NCBI GenBank assembly: GCA_963589585.1
Contig: CAVALG010000144.1
Coordinates: 1-6,200, forward strand
Source of the DNA: CAVALG01 sp963589585
Lineage (GTDB): Bacteria > Bacillota > Clostridia > Oscillospirales > Acutalibacteraceae
DNA length: 6,200 bases
Reading direction: 5' to 3'
A program made the translations under genes and the position numbers. Within the stretch, counting starts at the first letter, position 1, and every line of letters begins with the position of its first letter. The notes below the pieces were generated by a model. It was not told the DNA's origin and made no database searches. It saw only the letters and a list, made by a program, of their open reading frames with translations. Positions 1 to 6,191 of this stretch are shown here, piece after piece.

Positions 1-18
1 ATTTTTGCGGTTATCTCA

Positions 19-47
19 TTGCTAAATTTGTAATTGTATGATATAAT
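19..47 (+). promoter_or_regulatory. Sigma-70/sigma-A type promoter with extended -10, upstream of ruvC
   Basis: The -10 hexamer TATAAT at 42-47 is a perfect consensus match, and TG at 39-40 makes it an extended -10 (TGnTATAAT). A -35-like TTGCTA at 19-24 matches TTGACA at 4 of 6 positions, with the optimal 17-base spacer. Transcription would be expected to start near 53-55, leaving a leader of about 23-25 bases before the ruvC start at 78. It is the only convincing promoter in the window and would drive the whole downstream gene string. The match is visible in the sequence; activity is inferred. Confidence 0.8.
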
Positions 48-66
48 CATATGAAATTAATTTACA

Positions 67-72
67 GTGAGG
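67..72 (+). promoter_or_regulatory. Ribosome binding site that fixes the ruvC start
   Basis: GTGAGG ends 5 bases before the ATG at 78. The in-frame ATG at 51 has no comparable site; the bases ahead of it are the promoter -10. This supports the shorter RuvC. Confidence 0.65.
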
Positions 73-77
73 CAATT

Positions 78-584
78 ATGTTAATTTTGGGGATAGATCC
101 CGGATATGCCATTGTGGGATTCGGTATTGTGGAATATAACGGGTATAAATTTGCGCCCATTTCTTTCGGTGCAATAACGACACCTGCGGGCAAACCGTTT
201 CCACAGCGGCTTAATGAGATTTATGACGGAATGAACGAGATATTTTCAAAATTTAAAGTTGACGCTGTCTCGGTGGAAAAACTATATTTTAATACTAACA
301 CAACCACCGCTATTGATGTAGCGGAAGCGAGGGGCGTTATACTGCTTTCCGCAGAAAGAAACAGCGTGCCGATTTACGAATACACTCCGTTGCAGGTAAA
401 ACAGTCAATTTCCGGTTACGGAAGAGCGGAAAAATCACAAATAATAGAGATGACGCGAAATATGTTAGGGCTTGCAAAGCCCCCAAAACCCGATGACACT
501 GCCGATGCTTTGGCGCTGGCTATATGTCATGGACATGTAACAGGCTCGCTGCTTGGACGATTAAAGGAGAAGGGTGAAGTATGA
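78..584 (+). CDS. ruvC: Crossover junction endodeoxyribonuclease RuvC (Holliday junction resolvase)
   Basis: RuvC is the dimeric, metal-dependent nuclease that cuts Holliday junctions symmetrically after RuvAB branch migration, in the cytoplasm on DNA. The 168-residue product is close to the E. coli length of 173. The N-terminus MLILGIDPG is the classic RuvC opening. The four catalytic acids are present: D7, E67, and D140 and D143 in DDTADALA. Y70 occupies the place of the E. coli base-contacting F69, and K108 and K119 match conserved lysines (GRAEKSQ). I chose ATG 78 over the in-frame ATG at 51 because the shorter protein starts exactly at the family N-terminus, has an RBS, and the longer start would lie upstream of the predicted transcript start. 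The stop overlaps the ruvA start (ATGA), implying translational coupling. The protein appears intact. Confidence 0.97.
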   Translation: MLILGIDPGYAIVGFGIVEYNGYKFAPISFGAITTPAGKPFPQRLNEIYDGMNEIFSKFKVDAVSVEKLYFNTNTTTAIDVAEARGVILLSAERNSVPIYEYTPLQVKQSISGYGRAEKSQIIEMTRNMLGLAKPPKPDDTADALALAICHGHVTGSLLGRLKEKGEV

Positions 585-1174
585 TTTATTCATTAAAAGG
601 TAAATTAATTGAAATCGGCGCTAACTATATGGTGATAGAATGCGGCGGAATAGGCTTTTTCTGTACCGCTTCGTCTTGTACAGTTAATAAATTTACGCAA
701 AAAGGCGCTGAGGTTTTTGTGTATACATTCTTTTCCGTAAGGGAAGATGCAATGGATCTTTACGCTTTTGCAACAAAAGAAGAACTTGAACTTTTTAAAT
801 TGCTTACATCGGTAAACAGCGTCGGTGCTAAAACCGGAATTGCAATTTTGTCGGAATTCACCCCCGAAAAAATCGCGTTATTTATTGCGTCGGGCGATTA
901 TAAGGCTTTAACTGCGGTAAGCGGAATAGGTTCTAAAACAGCACAGAGGATAGTTTTGGAACTTAAAGATAAACTCGGCGGAGCAAACATTGTTTCCGAA
1001 GAAGTTGCTTCTGTAGGCAACGCCGCATCCTTCTCAAATGTTGCCGAAGCTATTGAGGGGCTTGTAGCGCTCGGGTGTACACAAAGTGAGGCTGCGCTCG
1101 CAGTAAGTAGGCTTGATCAGTCGCTTTCGGTTGAAGAACTGATTAAATCGGCTTTAAAATCTATGACGAGGTAA
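581..1174 (+). CDS. ruvA: Holliday junction branch migration protein RuvA
   Basis: RuvA binds the four-way junction as a tetramer or octamer and loads the RuvB motors. The 197-residue protein compares with 203 in E. coli. Residues 1 to about 64 form the OB-fold domain, opening MIYSLKGKL. E55 and D56 (in VREDAMDLY) correspond to the acidic pin that separates strands at the crossover. Two helix-hairpin-helix motifs follow at about 75-90 (core SVNSVGAKT) and 110-125 (core AVSGIGSKT), both DNA backbone contacts. A flexible linker around 135-150 leads to the small C-terminal domain III (about 152-197), which contacts RuvB. The ATG overlaps the ruvC stop by 4 bases; AAAGGAGA at 563-570 is the likely Shine-Dalgarno site, with spacing slightly long. 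No anomalies. Confidence 0.97.
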   Translation: MIYSLKGKLIEIGANYMVIECGGIGFFCTASSCTVNKFTQKGAEVFVYTFFSVREDAMDLYAFATKEELELFKLLTSVNSVGAKTGIAILSEFTPEKIALFIASGDYKALTAVSGIGSKTAQRIVLELKDKLGGANIVSEEVASVGNAASFSNVAEAIEGLVALGCTQSEAALAVSRLDQSLSVEELIKSALKSMTR

Positions 1175-1177
1175 ATT

Positions 1178-2215
1178 ATGATTGAAACCAACGATTTTGA
1201 AAACAGATACCTTGATCCACAGTATACCGAAAACGACCGTGAAGTAGAACTTTCGTTAAGGCCGCAGCACATTGATGAATACATAGGTCAGGACAAGGTA
1301 AAAGAAAATTTAAAGATATATATAAAAGCCGCCCTCCAACGCGGAGAGCCGCTTGACCATGTGTTATTGTACGGTCCTCCCGGACTCGGCAAGACCACGC
1401 TTGCGGGAATTATAGCAAACGAAATGGGCGTTAATATTCGAATAACATCCGGTCCGGCAATTGAATCGCAAAAGGATTTGGTTTCTTTCCTTACGGGACT
1501 TGAAGATGGCGATGTGCTTTTTATTGACGAAATTCACAGACTTTCACGCGCGGTAGAAGAAATTCTTTATCCTGCAATGGAGGACAGAGAAATTGATATT
1601 TTTATCGGCAAGGGACCATCCGCAAGGTCTATACGGCTTGATTTGAAGAATTTTACACTCATCGGTGCTACTACGCGCTCGGGGCAGATTTCAGCCCCGC
1701 TGCGTGATCGTTTCGGAGTGCTTATGCGTCTTGAAATGTACACGCCCGAGCAATTGTCAGAAATTATAATCCGCTCGGCGGGTATTTTGGGAGTACCTAT
1801 TGACAAAGCGGGTGCACTTGAAATCGGCTCGCGTTCGCGGGGAACTCCGCGAATTGCCAACAGACTTTTAAAACGTGTGCGCGATATAGCACAAGTTGAG
1901 TTTAACGGTGAAATTACCGAATCGGTTGCGATGTCCGCGCTCCAAAGATTTGAAATTGACGAATTGGGATTAGATGATTTTGACCGTTTAATGCTTACTA
2001 CAATAATTAAAACATACAACGGCGGCCCGGTAGGATTGGAAACGCTTGCGGCGGCTATCGGTGAAGAATCGGTAACTATTGAAGATGTATATGAGCCGTA
2101 TCTTATGCAGATCGGCTTTTTGGCGCGAACAAATCGCGGCAGATGCGTTACGCGTGCTGCGTATCATCATTTGGGAATTAAACTGCCTGATAATGTTCAA
2201 ACGCCGATTTTTTAA
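1178..2215 (+). CDS. ruvB: Holliday junction branch migration DNA helicase RuvB
   Basis: RuvB is the hexameric AAA+ motor (ATP hydrolysis) that pulls DNA through the RuvA-bound junction. Its 345 residues are typical. Walker A is GPPGLGKT at 66-73, Walker B is FIDEIH at 115-120 (D117, E118), sensor 1 lies in LIGATTRSG at 161-169, the arginine-finger segment is LRDRFG at 175-180, and sensor 2 is in RGTPRIANR at 221-229. The C-terminal winged helix (about 262-335) carries GGPVGLETLAAAIGE and the DNA-contacting RTNRGR at 317-322, where most homologues have RTPRGR. The gene starts 3 bases after the ruvA stop; its Shine-Dalgarno GAGG at 1168-1171 lies at the very end of ruvA, so translation is probably coupled. 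An antisense ORF of 150 codons inside it is taken as a coding shadow. Confidence 0.98.
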   Translation: MIETNDFENRYLDPQYTENDREVELSLRPQHIDEYIGQDKVKENLKIYIKAALQRGEPLDHVLLYGPPGLGKTTLAGIIANEMGVNIRITSGPAIESQKDLVSFLTGLEDGDVLFIDEIHRLSRAVEEILYPAMEDREIDIFIGKGPSARSIRLDLKNFTLIGATTRSGQISAPLRDRFGVLMRLEMYTPEQLSEIIIRSAGILGVPIDKAGALEIGSRSRGTPRIANRLLKRVRDIAQVEFNGEITESVAMSALQRFEIDELGLDDFDRLMLTTIIKTYNGGPVGLETLAAAIGEESVTIEDVYEPYLMQIGFLARTNRGRCVTRAAYHHLGIKLPDNVQTPIF

Positions 2216-2225
2216 AATTTTAAAA
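2210..2225. repeat. 16-base perfect AT palindrome at the ruvB/glmM junction
   Basis: TTTTAAAATTTTAAAA is fully self-complementary. It spans the ruvB stop codon (2213-2215) and the start of the 31-base gap before glmM. It has no GC stem, so it is not a convincing intrinsic terminator. It may simply be AT-rich spacer; no function is assigned. Confidence 0.5.
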
Positions 2226-2233
2226 CATAAATT

Positions 2234-2238
2234 AGGAG
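2234..2238 (+). promoter_or_regulatory. Ribosome binding site that fixes the glmM start
   Basis: AGGAG sits 8 bases before ATG 2247, a near-ideal arrangement. The same frame stays open upstream to 2079 inside ruvB, so this site is what identifies the real start. Confidence 0.85.
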
Positions 2239-2246
2239 TGTATTTT

Positions 2247-3602
2247 ATGGGGAAATTATTTGGTACAGACGGCGTAAGAGGTGTTGCAAATTCAGAACTT
2301 ACCTGCGAACTTGCAATGAATATAGGGCGCGCCGCAGCTTATGTGCTTACAAAGCGCGAAGAAACAAAACCTAAAATTTTAATAGGGGGAGATACACGCG
2401 TTTCAACAAATATGCTTGAAATGGCGCTTGCCGCAGGACTTTGTTCTGTTGGTGCGGATGTTGTGCTTGTAGGCTATATTCCTACCCCTGCGATTGCTTA
2501 CCTTACAAAAGAAAAGGGATTTGACGCAGGAATAATGATATCCGCTTCACATAATCCGTGCGAATATAACGGGATAAAGATTTTTGATTCAAACGGATAT
2601 AAATTGCCCGATGCAATTGAGAATGAAATTGAAGATGTTATATTTAATAAACTCTCGTCCATTCCTGCTGCTGTCGGCGGCGAGGTTGGCAGCGTGTTCC
2701 GCCGCCCCGATTATGTTGACGATTACATTTCTCACCTTGCATCTACTGTAGATGTACGCCTTGATGGGCTTAAAATTGCGCTTGATTGCGCTAACGGAAG
2801 CGCGTCGATTACAGCAAAAAAACTGTTTACCTCGCTGGGTGCAGAATGTCATATGCTTTCTTGCCAGCCAAATGGAGTAAATATAAATTTTGATTGCGGT
2901 TCCACACATCTTGACCAACTTACCGATTTTGTAAACGGCAATGATATAGACGTCGGATTTGCTTTTGACGGTGACGCTGACAGGTGCTTGGCTGTTGACG
3001 AAAACGGTGGGCTCATTGACGGCGATAAACTGATTGCGGTTTTTGCCGCGGATATGAAGGAAAACGGCTCACTTACAAATAATACGGCGGTTGTAACGGT
3101 TATGACCAATATCGGGTTCAAAAAATTTGCAAAAGAAAACGGCATTGATGTTGCGGTTACTACCGTTGGTGACCGTTATGTATTGGAAGAAATGCTGAAA
3201 AAAGATTATGCTATAGGCGGCGAGCAATCGGGGCATATTATATTCAAGAGATTTGTTACAACGGGCGATGGGCAATTGTCTGCGTTGCAGTTTGCCTCAA
3301 TTATGGCGCGTAAAAAGAAATCGGCATCCGAAATATCAGGCGTAATGACATCATATCCGCAGGTAATGGTAAACATTACTGCTTCCTCATCGCAAAAACC
3401 GTTTCTAAAATCTGACAATGATATTGTTTCTGCCATTACAGGTGTTGAAAAAGAACTTGGCGATAACGGCCGCATACTAGTAAGACCTTCGGGAACAGAA
3501 CCGTTAATCAGGGTAATGATTGAGGGTGAAGATGTACATCTTATCAACCGCCTTGCCAAATCGGTTGCAAATGTAATAGAGGAAAGAATTAAGGATAAAT
3601 GA
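2247..3602 (+). CDS. glmM: Phosphoglucosamine mutase GlmM
   Basis: GlmM interconverts glucosamine-6-phosphate and glucosamine-1-phosphate, the step before GlmU makes UDP-GlcNAc for peptidoglycan. The 451-residue protein has the usual family length and the GlmM-specific opening MGKLFGTDGVRG. The catalytic phosphoserine is S101 in ISASHNP. The Mg-binding loop is DGDADR at 241-246, the sugar-binding loop GGEQSGH at 324-330, and the C-terminal phosphate-binding loop RPSGTEPLIRVM at 413-424. These are the four active-site loops of the alpha-D-phosphohexomutase fold, all intact. ATG 2247 is chosen because the family N-terminus and a strong RBS coincide there; an in-frame extension back to 2079 would be 56 non-homologous residues read from within ruvB. 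The gene ends in an ATGA overlap with the methyltransferase. The cdaA and cdaR genes that often precede glmM in Firmicutes are absent here. Confidence 0.97.
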   Translation: MGKLFGTDGVRGVANSELTCELAMNIGRAAAYVLTKREETKPKILIGGDTRVSTNMLEMALAAGLCSVGADVVLVGYIPTPAIAYLTKEKGFDAGIMISASHNPCEYNGIKIFDSNGYKLPDAIENEIEDVIFNKLSSIPAAVGGEVGSVFRRPDYVDDYISHLASTVDVRLDGLKIALDCANGSASITAKKLFTSLGAECHMLSCQPNGVNINFDCGSTHLDQLTDFVNGNDIDVGFAFDGDADRCLAVDENGGLIDGDKLIAVFAADMKENGSLTNNTAVVTVMTNIGFKKFAKENGIDVAVTTVGDRYVLEEMLKKDYAIGGEQSGHIIFKRFVTTGDGQLSALQFASIMARKKKSASEISGVMTSYPQVMVNITASSSQKPFLKSDNDIVSAITGVEKELGDNGRILVRPSGTEPLIRVMIEGEDVHLINRLAKSVANVIEERIKDK

Positions 3603-4462
3603 GATTTTCTGAAGATTTTAATGACTACGAATTGATTGACGCTTCAAACGGTGAAAAACTTGAAAGATGGGGAGAGATTATTCTTATCCGCCCCGAGCCG
3701 CAGGCTATTTGGAATTTTCCGCGAAAAAACCCAATGTGGAAAAAGGCGCACGCGGTTTACCATCGCTCGGATAAGGGCGGAGGATATTGGGAAAAGCTTC
3801 GTCCTGTGCCGGATGTTTGGAGCATTAAGTACCGCAATCTAACTTTTAACTTAAAACCTATGGGCTTTAAGCACACAGGATTATTTCCCGAACAGGCGGT
3901 AAATTGGGACTTAATGACCGAATTTATTAAAAATAGTTGCCGTCCGCTTAAAATTTTAAACCTGTTTTCATACACGGGCGGAGCAACGGCAGCCTGTCTT
4001 AAAGCGGGTGCTGCCGTTACGCATGTTGACGCTTCTAAAGGTATGGTTCAATGGGCAAAAGAAAACGCCGCTGCAAGTGGTGTTAAAGACCGACCTGTAA
4101 GGTGGCTGGTTGATGACTGTGTAAAGTTCGTGGAACGGGAAATCAGACGCGGAAATAAGTATGACGGTATAGTAATGGACCCTCCGTCATACGGGCGTGG
4201 GCCGGACGGTGAAGTGTGGAAACTTGAACAGCACATTTTTGGCTTGCTTACTGAAATTTCCGAAGTGCTGAGCGACGATGCGCGTTTTTTCCTGCTTAAT
4301 ACATATACCGCGGGAATATCGCCGACAATACTTAATTACTTAGTCGGAGAATGTGTTGTAAAAGGCAGAGGCGGCACGATTTCAACCGATGAAATCGGCT
4401 TAAAAATAACCGATAAAAACATTGTCTTGCCCTGCGGAAATACAACAGTATGGCACATTTAA
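3599..4462 (+). CDS. Class I SAM-dependent methyltransferase, RlmI/RlmK-like (COG1092 type), PUA-less
   Basis: This is a probable RNA, likely rRNA, methyltransferase of 287 residues. An N-terminal region of about 85-90 residues (rich in conserved aromatics, e.g. LERWGEIILIRPEPQ at 21-35) precedes a Rossmann-fold domain. SAM motif I is ILNLFSYTGGAT at 119-130, the acidic ribose-binding residue is probably D144 (THVDAS), motif IV is MDPPSYGRG at 193-201, and the C-terminus carries LPCG near 277-280. E. coli RlmI is longer, with an N-terminal PUA domain not seen here. The cysteine motif used by RlmI for m5C formation appears replaced by LLNTYTAG at 232-239, so the modified atom and substrate are uncertain. 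The start overlaps the glmM stop (ATGA); AAGGA at 3591-3595 is only 3 bases from the ATG, so reinitiation after glmM is likely. Methyltransferase fold is nearly certain; target is inference. Confidence 0.88.
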   Translation: MRFSEDFNDYELIDASNGEKLERWGEIILIRPEPQAIWNFPRKNPMWKKAHAVYHRSDKGGGYWEKLRPVPDVWSIKYRNLTFNLKPMGFKHTGLFPEQAVNWDLMTEFIKNSCRPLKILNLFSYTGGATAACLKAGAAVTHVDASKGMVQWAKENAAASGVKDRPVRWLVDDCVKFVEREIRRGNKYDGIVMDPPSYGRGPDGEVWKLEQHIFGLLTEISEVLSDDARFFLLNTYTAGISPTILNYLVGECVVKGRGGTISTDEIGLKITDKNIVLPCGNTTVWHI

Positions 4463-4490
4463 TGCGTTTTGAACAATAATTGGTGACTGT

Positions 4491-5336
4491 ATGGATAGTA
4501 TTATAAAAATCAGAGATTTAACATATGAATATGAAAATGAAGACCGTGTCTTTTCTGTTTTAAAGGGTATTTCCATCGATTTTGAAAAGGGAAGCTTTGT
4601 TGCTGTTTTGGGGCATAACGGTTCGGGAAAATCAACTCTTGCAAAATTGCTTAACGGGCTTAATAAACCAACAACAGGCACTGTTGAAGTTGCCGGAATG
4701 TTGACCGACGATGAAGCTCATGAAATTGACGTAAAAAAGACCGTAGGTATGATTTTCCAAAATCCCGATAACCAGATAGTTGCCTCAATTGTTGAAGAAG
4801 ATGTTGCTTTCGGTCTTGAAAACATAGGCATTCCGCCTGCCGAAATGCGGGAACGGGTTGACGCAGCTTTAAAATCTGTTGGAATGTACGAGTACAGAAA
4901 ATCTTCACCGTATAATTTATCGGGCGGTCAAAAACAGCGCGTTGCCATTGCAGGTGTTATCGCAATGGAACCGCAATGCATAGTTTTGGACGAGCCTACC
5001 GCAATGCTTGACCCACAGGGCAGAAAAGATGTTATATCGACGCTTATTAAATTGTGCCGTGAAAAGGGTATAACAATTATTTTAATAACTCATTATATGA
5101 ATGAAGCTGCATTAGCCGATAGAATTGTGGTTTTAAACAACGGAAAAGTAGAGTTGGACGGCACACCTCGTGATGTATTCTCACATTCACGCCGTTTAAA
5201 TGAACTTGGTTTGGCCATTCCGCAGGTGGCGGAACTTGCGCAAAAACTCAATGCCGCAGGTGTTAATATATCGGGCGAAATTTTAACCGCAGACGAATGT
5301 GTTTCGGGCATAATCAAAGCGTTTTCGGGGGAATAA
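4491..5336 (+). CDS. ecfA1: ECF transporter energy-coupling ATPase EcfA1
   Basis: This is one of two cytoplasmic ABC ATPases that, with membrane protein EcfT, power interchangeable S components for vitamin or metal uptake. In its 281 residues, Walker A is GHNGSGKST at 41-49, the Q-loop is FQNPDNQ at 89-95, the ABC signature is LSGGQKQR at 143-150, Walker B is IVLDEP at 164-169 (D167, E168), and the H-switch is H201. The FQNPDNQIVASIVEEDVAFGLEN segment at 89-111 is typical of EcfA1 (CbiO-like). A C-terminal extension after about 235 fits the dimerisation region of ECF ATPases. No transmembrane segment is present. The gene begins 28 bases after the methyltransferase; GGTGA at 4482-4486 is a modest, close RBS. 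All catalytic motifs are intact. The substrate cannot be told, since no S component is in view. Confidence 0.95.
   Translation: MDSIIKIRDLTYEYENEDRVFSVLKGISIDFEKGSFVAVLGHNGSGKSTLAKLLNGLNKPTTGTVEVAGMLTDDEAHEIDVKKTVGMIFQNPDNQIVASIVEEDVAFGLENIGIPPAEMRERVDAALKSVGMYEYRKSSPYNLSGGQKQRVAIAGVIAMEPQCIVLDEPTAMLDPQGRKDVISTLIKLCREKGITIILITHYMNEAALADRIVVLNNGKVELDGTPRDVFSHSRRLNELGLAIPQVAELAQKLNAAGVNISGEILTADECVSGIIKAFSGE
5327..5333 (+). promoter_or_regulatory. Ribosome binding site supporting the TTG start of ecfA2
   Basis: GGGGGAA lies within the last codons of ecfA1, about 5-6 bases before TTG 5339. The upstream in-frame ATG at 5297 lacks an obvious site. Confidence 0.55.
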
Positions 5337-5338
5337 AG

Positions 5339-6181
5339 TTGGCATTTTTAGAGGTTAAAGATCTTTCATACAGTTACAAAACGGGTGCTGCCGAAGTTTG
5401 CGCCCTTAAAAATATTTCATTCGGATTTGAAAAGGGTGAAATCATAGGCATAATAGGGCATACCGGGTCGGGTAAGTCAACCCTGGTGCAGTGCCTTAAC
5501 GGACTTTATAAGCCAACTTCGGGTACAGTGCTTTTGGACGGTACGGATATTTGGGAAAAACCAAAAGAAATAAAGAAAATTCGTTTTAGGGTAGGCTTGG
5601 TTTTTCAATATCCCGAATATCAATTATTTGAAGAAACCGTTTATAAAGATATTGCTTTCGGTCCGTCAAATATGGGACTTACAGACGAAGAAATTAATGA
5701 AAGAGTTTTAAAGAGCGCGGATATAGTTGGACTTAAAACCGATTTATTTCAAAAATCTCCGTTTGACCTTTCTGGCGGCGAAAAGCGCCGTTGCGCTATT
5801 GCCGGCATAATTTCTATGGAGCCTGAGTGTTTAATTCTCGACGAACCAACCGCAGGCCTTGACCCTATAGGAAAATCGGCGGTTTTAAAAATGGTTAAAG
5901 ATTACCGTGACAGAACCGGCAGTCTTGTAATAATCGTATCGCACAGTATGGAAGATATGTCACAGATTTGTGATAGATTGCTTGTTTTAAACAAGGGTGG
6001 AATTTATAAATTGGGAACGGTTAAAGATGTGTTTTCGGATGCCGAAAACATTATAAAAATCGGACTTGATGTGCCAGAAATGACTAAAATAGCCGTTGCG
6101 CTTAATGAAAAAGGCTTTAAAATTAATAAAGATATTTTTACCGTTGAAGATATGTTTAACGAACTGATAAAGAAAAAATAA
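5339..6181 (+). CDS. ecfA2: ECF transporter energy-coupling ATPase EcfA2
   Basis: This is the second ATPase of the ECF energising module, pairing with EcfA1 and docking on EcfT. In 280 residues counted from TTG 5339, Walker A is GHTGSGKST at 40-48, the Q-loop region is FQYPEYQLFEETV at 89-101 (typical of EcfA2), the signature is LSGGEKRR at 144-151, Walker B is LILDEP at 165-170 (D168, E169), and the H-switch is H202. The start is taken as TTG because the family N-terminus (LAFLEVKDLSYSY, initiator read as Met) begins there with an RBS. The alternative ATG at 5297 would add 14 residues unlike any ABC N-terminus and overlap ecfA1 by 40 bases. The gene follows the ecfA1 stop after 2 bases, so translation is probably coupled. 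It is paralogous to ecfA1 but clearly divergent, not a recent duplication. Confidence 0.94.
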   Translation: MAFLEVKDLSYSYKTGAAEVCALKNISFGFEKGEIIGIIGHTGSGKSTLVQCLNGLYKPTSGTVLLDGTDIWEKPKEIKKIRFRVGLVFQYPEYQLFEETVYKDIAFGPSNMGLTDEEINERVLKSADIVGLKTDLFQKSPFDLSGGEKRRCAIAGIISMEPECLILDEPTAGLDPIGKSAVLKMVKDYRDRTGSLVIIVSHSMEDMSQICDRLLVLNKGGIYKLGTVKDVFSDAENIIKIGLDVPEMTKIAVALNEKGFKINKDIFTVEDMFNELIKKK

Positions 6182-6184
6182 GGA
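6180..6184 (+). promoter_or_regulatory. Ribosome binding site for the gene running off the window
   Basis: AAGGA overlaps the ecfA2 stop codon and sits 7 bases before ATG 6192. It selects that ATG; another ATG at 6185 hits a stop after four codons. Confidence 0.7.
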
Positions 6185-6191
6185 ATGCACT

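Noticed and set aside
1567..2019. Antisense open frame of 150 codons inside ruvB
   Set aside because: It lies wholly opposite an intact, highly conserved ruvB. Its product is serine/arginine/isoleucine-rich with no recognisable domain, and no RBS or promoter was identified for it.
2166..2194. Possible internal promoter for glmM (GATAAT at 2189-2194)
   Set aside because: The -10 is a 5 of 6 match, but the correctly spaced -35 position (ATCATT) is poor and there is no extended -10.
2079..2246. N-terminal extension of GlmM read from within ruvB
   Set aside because: The 56 residues are an out-of-frame reading of the RuvB winged-helix region. The family N-terminus and a strong RBS place the start at 2247.
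3206..3559. Antisense open frame of 117 codons inside glmM
   Set aside because: It is opposite conserved GlmM active-site loops; its composition is that of a reverse-strand shadow and it has no family features.
4463..4490. Riboswitch or terminator ahead of the ecf genes
   Set aside because: The gap is 28 bases, too short for a vitamin riboswitch, and has no GC-rich stem with a T run.
4469..4507. Possible promoter before ecfA1 (TTGAAC at 4469 with TATTAT or TATAAA near 4499-4507)
   Set aside because: The -10 candidates lie inside the ecfA1 coding region after its start codon, so they could not express it from ATG 4491. The alternative AATAAT at 4475-4480 has only a weak -35 and would leave no room for the RBS.
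4491..6181. Recent tandem duplication of ecfA1 and ecfA2
   Set aside because: The two proteins share only the ABC framework and differ in the Q-loop and signature regions in the family-typical way (FQNPDNQ and LSGGQKQR versus FQYPEYQ and LSGGEKRR). They are ancient paralogues.
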